A stretch of 64,000 nucleotides of DNA from assembly GCA_029547805.1 (NCBI GenBank), contig JAKPOP010000017.1, positions 1 to 64,000 of the forward strand, in the 5' to 3' direction. Shown here piece after piece: positions 17,712 through 28,011 of the stretch. The stretch comes from Deltaproteobacteria bacterium. Lineage in GTDB: Bacteria > Myxococcota_A > UBA9042 > DTJE01. Position 1 is the stretch's first letter, and each line of letters starts with the position of its first letter. The position numbers and the translations under genes were made by a program. The notes beneath the pieces were generated by a model that saw only the letters and a program-made list of their open reading frames with translations, had not been told where the DNA came from and did not search any database.

Positions 17712-19751
17712 ATGAGGCGAGCGACCGCGACGTGCCTGATGATCCTCCTCTGCCCGCTCCTGGCCCGGGCCGACGAGGGGATGTGGCTCTTCAACGACTT
17801 CCCCTCGGACCTCGTGAAGTCCCGTTACGGCTTCGCCCCGGATGCCCGCTGGCTGGAGAAGGCCCGCCTGGCCTCCGTCCGGCTCGCCGGAGGTTGCAGC
17901 GGGTCCTTCGTCTCCCCGGAGGGCCTGGTGCTGACCAACCACCACTGCGCCTCCTCCTGCATCCACCAGGTCTCGACGCCGGAGAAGGACTACATGGAGA
18001 CGGGCTTCCTGGCCGCCAGCCGGGACCAGGAAGTGAAATGCCCCGAGATCGAGGTCAACGTCCTGGTGGAGATCCGGGACGTCACGGACCGCCTGGCCCA
18101 GGCCACCGCGGGCAAGGAGGGCGGGGCCTTCAGCGAGGCCCAGAAGGCCGAGATGACCCGCATCGAGGCCGAGTGCGCCCAGAACGGCGCCTGGCGCTGC
18201 GACGTGGTGACTCTCTTTCATGGCGGTGCCTATCATCTCTATCGCTACCAGCGCTACCAGGACGTGCGTCTGGTCTTCGCCCCGGAGTTCCGCATCGCCT
18301 TCTTCGGCGGCGACCCCGACAACTTCACCTTCCCGCGGTATGACCTGGACATGGCGATGCTCCGGGTCTACCAGGACGGCAAGCCCCTCCGGTCCCCGGC
18401 CTGGTTCCGGTTCAGCAACAAGGCCCCCCGGGAGGGGGACCTGACCTTCGTGTCGGGTCATCCGGGCCGGACCCAGCGTCTCCTGACGGTCGCGGAACTG
18501 GAGTTCCTGCGCGACGTGGCCTACCCCACCCGCCTGCTCCGCCTGGCAGAACTCCGGGGGCTCCTGACCCAGTATGGACGCCGATCCCCCGAGGCCCGCC
18601 GGGAGGCCCGGGAGAACCTCTTCTTCGTGGAGAACTCCTACAAGGCCGTCCTGGGCATGTGGCGGGCCCTGCTGGACCCGGCCCTGATGCGCAGGAAGGC
18701 CGACCTGGAGGCGGCCCTCCGGCTCTTCATCCAGGACCCCGAGAAGGCCAGGGCCTGGGACGCCATTGCCGAGTCCCAGCAACGCTACCGGGACTTCTTC
18801 GACGCCCACATGCTGCTGGAACAGGGCTGGGCCTTCCCCGGCGACCTGTTCCCCATCGCCCGGATGCTGGTCCGAGGCGCCGCCGAGCGCCAGAAACCCG
18901 ACGACCAGCGCCTCCGGGAATACACCGAGGCCGCCCTCCCCTCCCTGACCCAGCGCCTCTTCAGCACCGCACCGGTCCCCCTGGCGATGGAGGAGGAACT
19001 GCTGGCCTTCGGGCTCACGAAACTGCGGGAAATCCTCACCATGGACGACCCGGTGGTCCGGCAGGTCCTCGGCGACCGAAGTCCCGAGCGCCTGGCTGCC
19101 GAGGTGGTCCAGGGCACCCGGCTCGCGGACCTGGAGGTGCGCAAGGCCCTCTGGGAAGGAGGCCCCGAGGCCATCCAGGCCAGCACCGACCCGATGATCC
19201 GCCTGGCGATCCGGGTCGATGAGGCCGCCCGAGCGGTCCGCAAGCGCTACGAAGAGCAGGTGGAGGCGGTGGTGCGCCAGCACTCGGCCACCGTTGCCCG
19301 GGCCCATTTCCAGGCCGCCACCGGAAAGACCTGGCCCGACGCCACCTTCACCCTCCGCCTGTCCTTCGGCACGGTCCAGTCCTTCCGGGAGCGGGGCCGC
19401 ACGGTGCCCCCCGTGACCTTCCTGGAGGGTGCCTTCCAGCGCCACACCGGCGAGGATCCCTATGCCCTCCCGGCCTCCTGGCTCGCCGCAGCCTCCCGCC
19501 TGAACAGGAAGACATCGATGAACGTCGCCACCACCAACGACATCGTGGGCGGCAACTCCGGAAGCCCGTTGTTCAACAAGAACCTGGAACTGGTGGGCCT
19601 GATCTTTGACGGCAACCTCCCCTCCCTCGGGGGTGCCTTCTGGTTCGACGAGGCGTCCAACCGGGCCGTGGCGGTGACCTCCCAGGCCATCCTGGAGGCC
19701 CTCAAGAAGGTCTACCGGGCCGACCGTCTGGTCCGGGAACTTTCCCGCTGA
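17712..19751 (+). CDS. S46 family dipeptidyl-peptidase
   Basis: The 679-residue serine peptidase has a signal peptide cut after about residue 20 ([10 protein letters not shown]). The chymotrypsin-like triad is visible: His in LTNHHC (77-78), Asp in [11 protein letters not shown] and Ser in [11 protein letters not shown]46 enzymes (DPP7/DPP11) remove dipeptides from peptide N-termini in the periplasm. Whether this one prefers hydrophobic or acidic residues cannot be read safely. Length is usual for the family (about 700). GGGAGG precedes ATG 17712. It fits a protein-degrading, amino-acid-fermenting lifestyle with IorAB. Confidence 0.92.
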   Translation: MRRATATCLMILLCPLLARADEGMWLFNDFPSDLVKSRYGFAPDARWLEKARLASVRLAGGCSGSFVSPEGLVLTNHHCASSCIHQVSTPEKDYMETGFLAASRDQEVKCPEIEVNVLVEIRDVTDRLAQATAGKEGGAFSEAQKAEMTRIEAECAQNGAWRCDVVTLFHGGAYHLYRYQRYQDVRLVFAPEFRIAFFGGDPDNFTFPRYDLDMAMLRVYQDGKPLRSPAWFRFSNKAPREGDLTFVSGHPGRTQRLLTVAELEFLRDVAYPTRLLRLAELRGLLTQYGRRSPEARREARENLFFVENSYKAVLGMWRALLDPALMRRKADLEAALRLFIQDPEKARAWDAIAESQQRYRDFFDAHMLLEQGWAFPGDLFPIARMLVRGAAERQKPDDQRLREYTEAALPSLTQRLFSTAPVPLAMEEELLAFGLTKLREILTMDDPVVRQVLGDRSPERLAAEVVQGTRLADLEVRKALWEGGPEAIQASTDPMIRLAIRVDEAARAVRKRYEEQVEAVVRQHSATVARAHFQAATGKTWPDATFTLRLSFGTVQSFRERGRTVPPVTFLEGAFQRHTGEDPYALPASWLAAASRLNRKTSMNVATTNDIVGGNSGSPLFNKNLELVGLIFDGNLPSLGGAFWFDEASNRAVAVTSQAILEALKKVYRADRLVRELSR

Positions 19752-19756
19752 CGGGC

Positions 19757-19785
19757 TTTACCTGGGGCCCGGATCCTGGCACACT
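19757..19785 (+). promoter_or_regulatory. weak promoter candidate before the cyclophilin gene
   Basis: TTTACC (19757-19762), 17 bases, then CACACT (19780-19785). Match to consensus is modest (4/6 and 3/6). The gene starts 62 bases after the peptidase stop, so read-through is equally possible. Confidence 0.3.
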
Positions 19786-19812
19786 GGGCACTCCTTTCGA
19801 GGAGGCGACTCG

Positions 19813-20316
19813 ATGGCCAACCCCCAGGTCCTGATCCAGACCACCAAGGGCGACATCACCGTGGAACTGTTCCCGGACAAGGCCCCCAAGACCGTGGAGA
19901 ACTTCCTGGGCTACGTGCGGTCCGGGCACTACACCGGCACCCTGTTCCACCGCGTGATCCAGAAGTTCATGATCCAGGGTGGCGGCTTCGACGTGGCACG
20001 CCGGGAAAAGGCCACCCGGGCCCCGATCCCCAACGAGGCGGCCAACGGCCTCAAGAACCGCCGGGGAACCCTGGCGATGGCCCGGACCAGCGAGCCCCAC
20101 AGCGCGACGGCCCAGTTCTTCATCAACCTGGTGGACAACGACTTCCTGGACCACACCGCTCCGGTCCCTGACGGCTGGGGCTACTGCGTCTTCGGACAGG
20201 TGGTCGCCGGGATGGACGTCGTGGATGCCATCGCCCAGGTCCCGGTGACCCGGAACGCTCTCAGCGAGGCCTTCCCGACCCAGGTGGTGGCCATCAAGGC
20301 CACCCGGGAACTCTGA
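19813..20316 (+). CDS. cyclophilin-type peptidylprolyl isomerase
   Basis: The 167-residue PpiB-like protein, cytosolic since no signal peptide is present, isomerises Xaa-Pro bonds during folding. Core motifs are [13 protein letters not shown], the catalytic Arg in [17 protein letters not shown] and [12 protein letters not shown]. Length is normal for PpiB. GAGGAGGCG precedes the ATG. It follows the S46 peptidase on the same strand. Confidence 0.95.
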   Translation: MANPQVLIQTTKGDITVELFPDKAPKTVENFLGYVRSGHYTGTLFHRVIQKFMIQGGGFDVARREKATRAPIPNEAANGLKNRRGTLAMARTSEPHSATAQFFINLVDNDFLDHTAPVPDGWGYCVFGQVVAGMDVVDAIAQVPVTRNALSEAFPTQVVAIKATREL

Positions 20317-20328
20317 CCCCTCCGGTCC

Positions 20329-21834
20329 TCACTTTCCGATGCCGTCCAGGGCCGACCCGGGCCTGGTGCGTTGCAGCGACTCGGCCAGATGGCCGTCCAG
20401 CACCTGGATGTGGTGCATCATGTGAACCAGGAAGAGTCGGAACCGGTCTCCGAGATCGGGGTGATCCGAACGAACGTGCCGCAGGGCCAGGAGGGACTCC
20501 AGTTCCTGCTCCAGGCGCCGGTGCGCCTCCCGGTGCAGGGGGCCCTCTCCCCAGGCCACCCGCTCCATGAGGGCCTCCTCCTGCCGGAAGTGGGGGATCA
20601 GGTGCCGAGACACCTCCTCCAGCAACTGCAGCAGGCGTGAACTCTCGAGGTTTCGTCCCTGTCCCAGAGCCTCGTTGGCCACCTCGCAGAGGGATTCGTG
20701 ATCCCGATCGAGGTCCGGTTCCCCCAGGACCAGGCGCGGGGAGAACCGGACCATCCGCAGGGCCCCGGACTCTCCGGAGCGGTGTTCGGGGGCCGAGGTC
20801 TGAGCGGTGCCCCGGATGGGGCGGGTCGGGCGCCGGAACTTCGACTCCGGAGCCTTCCGAATGCCCGTGACCTCCCCGCCCTCCCGGGACGGGAGGCTCG
20901 CCCGGATCTCCCGCAGGCGGTCCCGGACCTCCGCCGCGCCGGGGGGACGCCGGGCCGGATCCCGGTCCAGCAGGGAGGACACCAGGTCCTCCAGTTCCCG
21001 GGGCACCCCCCGCTCCGGCGCCACCTCCCCGATCCGGGGCGCGTCCTCGGTGTTCTTCTTCAGGAGCAGTCGGATGGCCGAGGCATCCTGGTGCGGCGTC
21101 TCCCCGGTGATCATCTCGAAGAGGATCACTCCCACCGCGTAGAGGTCCGTCGGGACCCCGCCCGGCAGGCCCCGCCCCTGTTCCGGGGACATGTAGAGGG
21201 GCGTTCCCAGGGCCGTGCCCGCCAGGGTCAGCCGAGGCCCTCGGTCTTCCAGGTTCCTGGCCAGGCCGAAATCCAGCAGGCGGACCCGCTCCGGGGACCC
21301 GGCCAGCAGGAAGATGTTGCCAGGCTTCAGGTCCCGGTGGACCAGGCCCCCTTCGTGAACCCGTTGCACCGCGTCGAGCACCTGGGCCCCCAGGTCCAGC
21401 ACCCGGGCGACCGGAAACGGGAGTCCGTCCTGCTGGAAGGCCTCGGCCAGCGTCCGTCCCTGCAGGAGTTCCATTGCCAGCCAGCACGTGCCATCGGGGT
21501 CCTGTCCGTAGTCGAAGACCCGGACCACGCCTTCCCCACCGAGCCGTCGCGCCAGTTCCGCCGACCGCAGGAACCGCTCGACCTCCCGGTCGGTCTGCCA
21601 GAGGGACGGCGGGCTCACCTTGAGGGCGACCTCGATCCCGTCGGGGCGCCGCAGGGCCCGATAGACCATCGCGGAACCCCCGGTCGCAAGCCGTTCCAGC
21701 ACCACGTGGCGCCCCAGGACCTGGCCCATCTCCGGGTCGATCCGGGCCACCTCCCGGAGCTGGGTCCGGTGCACGGGGCACAGAGAATCGCCTTCCCCAT
21801 AGGCCCGGCGGCAATCAATGCAGACCCTGGGCAC
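20329..21834 (-). CDS. Ser/Thr protein kinase fused to a C-terminal bacteriohemerythrin domain
   Basis: The 501-residue protein starts with a short Cys-rich stretch (CIDC, CPVH). A eukaryotic-type kinase follows (about 40-310) with K72, HRDLKPGN (167-174), DFG (188-190) and a GT-P-YMSPEQ loop. After a basic linker, residues about 362-485 form a hemerythrin domain with a full di-iron set: H379, H415, E419, H434, H438 and H475-x4-D480. The start is GTG 21834, with AAGGGGG close upstream; an ATG at 21879 lacks a ribosome site. An O2, NO or redox-tuned kinase is a reasonable inference. It is divergent from the PilZ kinase. Confidence 0.88.
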   Translation of the reverse strand: MPRVCIDCRRAYGEGDSLCPVHRTQLREVARIDPEMGQVLGRHVVLERLATGGSAMVYRALRRPDGIEVALKVSPPSLWQTDREVERFLRSAELARRLGGEGVVRVFDYGQDPDGTCWLAMELLQGRTLAEAFQQDGLPFPVARVLDLGAQVLDAVQRVHEGGLVHRDLKPGNIFLLAGSPERVRLLDFGLARNLEDRGPRLTLAGTALGTPLYMSPEQGRGLPGGVPTDLYAVGVILFEMITGETPHQDASAIRLLLKKNTEDAPRIGEVAPERGVPRELEDLVSSLLDRDPARRPPGAAEVRDRLREIRASLPSREGGEVTGIRKAPESKFRRPTRPIRGTAQTSAPEHRSGESGALRMVRFSPRLVLGEPDLDRDHESLCEVANEALGQGRNLESSRLLQLLEEVSRHLIPHFRQEEALMERVAWGEGPLHREAHRRLEQELESLLALRHVRSDHPDLGDRFRLFLVHMMHHIQVLDGHLAESLQRTRPGSALDGIGK

Positions 21835-21940
21835 CCCGTTCCCCCTTTCTCCCTGTACCTGTCCTCCCGGCAGAGTCATGCTACCGCGAAACCGACCCAT
21901 CTGCCACGTCGGCCATCGAACCCCTGGATGGGAATGGCCC

Positions 21941-21969
21941 TTGTCGGCAAGACGACATCCGGGTATCGT
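21941..21969 (+). promoter_or_regulatory. promoter of the PilZ-kinase gene
   Basis: TTGTCG (21941-21946), 17 bases, then TATCGT (21964-21969). A transcript from near 21976 would reach the GTG start at 22001, with GAGG at 21990 as ribosome site. Confidence 0.5.
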
Positions 21970-22000
21970 TGCGTCCCTGACGAAGACGTGAGGCATCGCG

Positions 22001-23704
22001 GTGTCGGATGTCGGGACGCCCTCGACGGGGAACACCCTGGTGGGCCGGGTGCTGGACGATCGCTACGTCCTCCGTTCCGTGCTGGGCGTCGGGGGCATGG
22101 GAACGGTCTTTCGGGCCGAACAGCTGAGCATGGGCCGCGACGTGGCCATCAAGGTCCTCCGGACGGACATGGTCCACGACGAGCAGGCGGTCCGGCGCTT
22201 CCTGACCGAGGCCCGGGCGGCCAGCCGCCTCAAGAGCCCCCACACGGTGTCGGTCTTCGACTTCGGACGGACCGCCGATGGAGTCCTCTACCTGGTGATG
22301 GAACTCCTGGAAGGCCGGACGCTGGGTGACGCGATGGAGCAGGAGAAACGCCCGATGGCGCTGGATCGGGCGGTCCGGCTGGTGCACCAGATCCTGGACG
22401 CCCTGGAGGAAGCCCATGGCCAGGGGATCCTTCACCGGGACCTCAAGCCCGACAACGTCTTCCTCCTGGAGGGGGCCAACGGCCGAGAGTTCGTGAAGGT
22501 CCTGGATTTTGGCGTGGCCAAGATGCTCTTCGACCCGCGTCCGGGGCAGACGGTCCAGGGAGTCACCTTCGGCACGATGGAGTACATGAGCCCGGAGCAG
22601 ATGCTCGGGCGAGACCTGGGCCCCTCCTCGGACCTCTACGAGGTGGCCATCCTGCTGTTCCAGTTGGTCTGCGGGAAGTTGCCCTTCGAGGGAAACAACC
22701 CGGTGGAGATCGCCCTGCGGAAGATCGAGGGTCCGATCCCCACGCCCCGGGACCTCCTGCCGACCCTCCCCCCCTCCGAGGCGCTGGAGGAGTTCTTCCG
22801 GGTGGCCCTGGCCCCGTCACCGGAGGACCGCTACCCGGACGTCGAGACCTTCCGGGCGGCCCTGAAACTGACCGCCCGGTCTTCGATTCCGGAGCGACTC
22901 GCCGCCCGGGGACCAGGGGACACTGAGCGGGACCTGTCTCCGTCTGGCGGCGCCCTGGACACCTGGGCCGGGGTGCCCATGGTGTCCGACGCTCCGGCGC
23001 CAATCGCCGAGGGGCCCCGGGAGCCGGCGCCGGCCACCGTGGCCATGGCCCCCTTCGGGAAGATGGATGTCCAGGGGGCCCCGGCCCCCGCCGCCCGATC
23101 CCCCGTGCCCGAGTCCCCCCGAGGCACCGTCGCCATGGCCCCCTTCGGGCAGATGGACACTCCCTCGGCAATCGATCCCGTGGTGCCGGCCCCTCCCCCG
23201 GAAGGGGGTCCGATCCCCGCACCGGCGCCGCCATCCGTTCCGGTCCCCGGGACCCCCACCAAAGGCCCCGGCCAGGACCGGAGGCGGCGTCCCCGGAAGC
23301 CCCACCTGCTGTCGGTCCTCTGCGTCCACAATGGAGCCCGGCACAAGGCACTTCTGGCGGAGGTGAGCCTGGGAGGCGCCTTCGTCCACTCCCGTTGGCT
23401 CCCGGTCCCCGGGGCCGAGGTGGCCATCGTCTTCCCGCGGCTGGTCGAGGAGGGACATCCCACCGTGGTGATCCGCTCCCAGGTCCTCCGACGGCTGGAG
23501 TTCCCCCAGAAACCCGGCGAGGTCCAGGGGTTCTCGGTCCGTTTCCTGACGCTGCGGACCCAGGGCGCCCTGGCCCACCTCAAACACTTCTTCCGACATC
23601 ACTTCCGGTTTGAACTCCCCACGGACCTGCCGGAGGATCGGCAGGCGGCCCTCTGGGAGTGGTCCTTCGAGTCCCAGACGCTGCGCGGAGTCGACGAGGC
23701 CTGA
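22001..23704 (+). CDS. Ser/Thr protein kinase with a C-terminal PilZ domain
   Basis: The 567-residue protein has a PknB-like kinase at about 20-290: GVGGMGTVF loop, K51, HRDLKPDN 145-152, DFG 169-171. A Pro/Ala-rich linker of about 140 residues carries two copies of TVAMAPFG[KQ]MD (346-356 and 376-386). A PilZ domain (about 430-530) has an Arg-rich entry, RRRRPRK, and the SLGG turn, so c-di-GMP binding is plausible. No TM segment is present, so it is cytosolic. GTG start with GAGG ahead. The OmpA-type gene follows 20 bases later. Linker threonines may be phosphosites, which is inference. Confidence 0.88.
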   Translation: MSDVGTPSTGNTLVGRVLDDRYVLRSVLGVGGMGTVFRAEQLSMGRDVAIKVLRTDMVHDEQAVRRFLTEARAASRLKSPHTVSVFDFGRTADGVLYLVMELLEGRTLGDAMEQEKRPMALDRAVRLVHQILDALEEAHGQGILHRDLKPDNVFLLEGANGREFVKVLDFGVAKMLFDPRPGQTVQGVTFGTMEYMSPEQMLGRDLGPSSDLYEVAILLFQLVCGKLPFEGNNPVEIALRKIEGPIPTPRDLLPTLPPSEALEEFFRVALAPSPEDRYPDVETFRAALKLTARSSIPERLAARGPGDTERDLSPSGGALDTWAGVPMVSDAPAPIAEGPREPAPATVAMAPFGKMDVQGAPAPAARSPVPESPRGTVAMAPFGQMDTPSAIDPVVPAPPPEGGPIPAPAPPSVPVPGTPTKGPGQDRRRRPRKPHLLSVLCVHNGARHKALLAEVSLGGAFVHSRWLPVPGAEVAIVFPRLVEEGHPTVVIRSQVLRRLEFPQKPGEVQGFSVRFLTLRTQGALAHLKHFFRHHFRFELPTDLPEDRQAALWEWSFESQTLRGVDEA

Positions 23705-23724
23705 GGCGGACTGGAGGGGAGGCC

Positions 23725-24744
23725 ATGAAGCGGCTGTTGCTGGCCTGGGCTGGAGTCCTGTGCATCGTCCCGGACGCCCGGGCGGGGGTCCTCGGGCCCC
23801 TGGACGTCACCGTCCACCACCGGTGCCTGGGGGGCGACGACCAGCCGGGCCTGTCCCTGCACGCCGAGGCCCCCGTCCGGGGCATCACGGTGACCCTGGA
23901 GCGCGTCGACGGTCCTCGGAAGGTCTTCCGGATCCCGGCGATGAAGGCCGGAGAGACCCGGCGGGTCGGGATGCCTCAGGAACCAGGCCGGCAGTACTAC
24001 CGAGCCATCGTGGAGGCGGCGGGTCACCAGCCGCCCTACGAGGTGGCCTTTTCCGCAGCGGTCGCGAGACCGTTCAGGCTGGAGGTCCCGCCCGAGGGGG
24101 TCGACCTGGCCCTGGGGCGGATCGCCGTCCGGCTCCAGGGCGACCCGGAGCGGGTCACATTGACCCTGACGGGTCTGGATGGCCAGGAACTGCTCCGAAA
24201 GCACTGGCGCCTGGACCTCCCCATGGGGAGACCCGACACGCTGACCTTCGATCCCCCCAAGGACCCGGTGGGTCGGGTGGAGGTGGTCGCGGAGGACCCC
24301 GAGGGCTTCCGGCAGGCCGTGGAGTTCAGCCCGGTGGTCATGGAGGTCCCCCACGACGAGGTCCTCTTCGAGTTCGGCAAGGCCGACATCCTCCCGGAAG
24401 AGGAGCCCAAACTGGCCCGGGTGCTGGAGGAGACCCACCGGGTGCTGGCCACCCTGGGAACCCAGTTGCGGTTGCGGCTCTACGTCGCGGGCTACACCGA
24501 CACCGTCGGCAGTCGGGAGTTCAACCAGTCCCTCTCGGGGGCCCGGGCGGCGGCGACGGCACTCTGGCTGAAGGCCCACGGCCTCAAGGTCCCGGTCTGC
24601 AGCCAGGGATTCGGGGAGGATGCCCTGGCGGTGCCGACCCCCGACGAGACCCCTGAGCCACGGAATCGACGGTCATTGTTCGTGCTGGCAGCCCAGGGAC
24701 CGTCGGGGGCGGCCTTCCCCCGGGGGGGATGGGTCTGCCATTGA
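23725..24744 (+). CDS. OmpA-domain envelope protein
   Basis: The 339-residue exported protein has a signal peptide of about 22 residues ending DARA. A beta-rich region of roughly 190 residues follows (no family recognised). A C-terminal OmpA-like peptidoglycan-binding domain (about 205-325) has FEFGKADILPEE, GYTDTVG, SGARAAA and a final RNRR motif. It probably links the envelope to peptidoglycan. It lies directly behind the PilZ kinase gene and could be its output partner. GGGGAGGCC precedes ATG 23725. Confidence 0.85.
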   Translation: MKRLLLAWAGVLCIVPDARAGVLGPLDVTVHHRCLGGDDQPGLSLHAEAPVRGITVTLERVDGPRKVFRIPAMKAGETRRVGMPQEPGRQYYRAIVEAAGHQPPYEVAFSAAVARPFRLEVPPEGVDLALGRIAVRLQGDPERVTLTLTGLDGQELLRKHWRLDLPMGRPDTLTFDPPKDPVGRVEVVAEDPEGFRQAVEFSPVVMEVPHDEVLFEFGKADILPEEEPKLARVLEETHRVLATLGTQLRLRLYVAGYTDTVGSREFNQSLSGARAAATALWLKAHGLKVPVCSQGFGEDALAVPTPDETPEPRNRRSLFVLAAQGPSGAAFPRGGWVCH

Positions 24745-24768
24745 GGACATGCCGACGGCGAGGCCGCC

Positions 24769-26448
<1,680 letters not shown>

Positions 26449-26477
26449 GGCCGGAGCCTCCCTGCATTCGACGGCCT

Positions 26478-26507
26478 ACTCTAGAGGAGGGCCCCGGCCC
26501 CTGGCAA
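26478..26507 (-). promoter_or_regulatory. ettA promoter
   Basis: On the minus strand TTGCCA (26507-26502), 18 bases, then TAGAGT (26483-26478). Transcription would begin about 22 bases ahead of the ATG, with GGGAGGC as ribosome site. Confidence 0.55.
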
Positions 26508-26583
26508 GGACCCTCGCCCCTCCTCGACCCTCGGGAGGCCCCCGGTCTTGCCGACGAACCGCACCGATGCTCGCTCCGGGAGA

Positions 26584-28011
26584 TCACGCCTCGAGGTCCG
26601 TCTCCCGCTGGGACAGGCCGAGCCGGGCCATCCTCCGGAGCAGTCGGAAGCGACTGATGCCCAGTTGCCGGGCCGCTTCGGCCTTCACCCCCCGGGCCCG
26701 TTCCAGGGCCTCCAGGATCGCCCGGCGTTCCAGGTCTTCCAGGGAGCCGGACCCCGCCGAGGCCCGTGGCGCCGCCCGGTCCGGCCCGGCGGACCTCCCA
26801 CCGGCTCCCGGAGGGGGAACACGGGACCCGGTGCCCCCGGCAGACCACAGGCGATCGGGGAGATGGCGCAGTTCGATCCGCCCCGAATCCCCGAGGATCA
26901 GGGCCCGCTCCAACAGGTGCTTCAGTTCCCGAACGTTTCCGGGAAAGTCGTAGCGAACCAGGGCCTCCTCCACGTCCGGAGCCAACGGTTCCGGTGTCCG
27001 TCCCAGGCGTCGGGCGGTGTTCGACAGAAAGTGCTCCGCCAGGATCAGCACGTCCCGGTCCCGATCCCGCAACGGGGGCAGCAGGACTGGATAGACCGAC
27101 AGCCGCTGGTAGAGGTCGAACCGGAAGGTCCCCTCCCGGACCATCTGCTCCAGGTCCCGATGGGTCGCGGCGACGATCCGTGCCCGAACCGTCTGCCGCC
27201 GGACGCTCCCCACCCGGGAGTACTCCCGGGACTCCAGCACCCGGAGCAACTTCCCCTGGAGACCGAGGTCCATGTCCCCGATCTCATCCAGGAAGACCGT
27301 TCCGTCCCCGGCGGCCTCGAAGGCACCCGTCGCCGCCCTGTCCGCCCCGGTGAAGGCACCCCGCTCATGACCGAACAGCAGGCTCTCGGCCAGGCTGGCC
27401 GGCATCGCGACGCAGTCCACCGGCACGAAGGGGCTTCCCGGAGGGGCGTGCCGCTCGTGGAGCCACCGGGCCGCCACCTCCTTGCCGGTGCCGCTCTCCC
27501 CCAGGAGCAGGACCGTCATCTCGGGCATCGCCCCGGCCCGGTCCAGTTGCTCCCGGGCCAGCCGAATCCCCGGGCTGTTGCCCAACAGCCCTCCTGCGGC
27601 GTCCTCTCCCTTCGGGGCCTGGAGGGCCAGGCGCCTCCGGACGGCCATCACCGCCTGGACCAGGGGATCCATGGAGGCCTGCTTCACCAGGTAGTCCTCG
27701 GCCCCCAGCCGGATGGCCTGGATGGCGCTGGGAATGGCCTCGAAGGCCGTCATCACCAGCACCACGGCCCCGGGCATCCGTCCCCGGAGGGTCGGGACCA
27801 GCCGGATTCCATCGCCGTCGGGGAGTTTGTGGTCCAGCAGCACCACGGCGTAGGACTTCCGGGAGACCCTCTCGACGGCCTCGGCGGCACCGTGGGCGAC
27901 ATCGCAGGAGACCCCCTCCCGGGCGATGGTCCGGGCCAGGGCCCGGGCGAACAGCACCTCGTCGTCCACCACCAGCACCCGAAACTCCCCGCCGCCGGTG
28001 CCTCCGGTCAT
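26584..28011 (-). CDS. sigma-54-dependent NtrC-type response regulator
   Basis: The 475-residue regulator has a receiver domain (about 10-125) with DD 16-17, phospho-Asp D60 and K110. An AAA+ domain follows with Walker A GESGTGKE (171-178), the sigma-54 contact loop GAFTGA (218-223) and Arg-finger region NVRELKHL. The C-terminal Fis-type HTH (about 435-470) reads KAEAARQLGISRF. All elements for activating RpoN-RNA polymerase are intact. It overlaps the histidine kinase by ATGA, forming one cassette. Targets are unknown. Confidence 0.95.
   Translation of the reverse strand: MTGGTGGGEFRVLVVDDEVLFARALARTIAREGVSCDVAHGAAEAVERVSRKSYAVVLLDHKLPDGDGIRLVPTLRGRMPGAVVLVMTAFEAIPSAIQAIRLGAEDYLVKQASMDPLVQAVMAVRRRLALQAPKGEDAAGGLLGNSPGIRLAREQLDRAGAMPEMTVLLLGESGTGKEVAARWLHERHAPPGSPFVPVDCVAMPASLAESLLFGHERGAFTGADRAATGAFEAAGDGTVFLDEIGDMDLGLQGKLLRVLESREYSRVGSVRRQTVRARIVAATHRDLEQMVREGTFRFDLYQRLSVYPVLLPPLRDRDRDVLILAEHFLSNTARRLGRTPEPLAPDVEEALVRYDFPGNVRELKHLLERALILGDSGRIELRHLPDRLWSAGGTGSRVPPPGAGGRSAGPDRAAPRASAGSGSLEDLERRAILEALERARGVKAEAARQLGISRFRLLRRMARLGLSQRETDLEA

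Noticed and set aside
19776-19792. Possible sigma-54 promoter (TGGCAC) before the cyclophilin gene
   Set aside because: The -12 element TTGC is missing at the required spacing.
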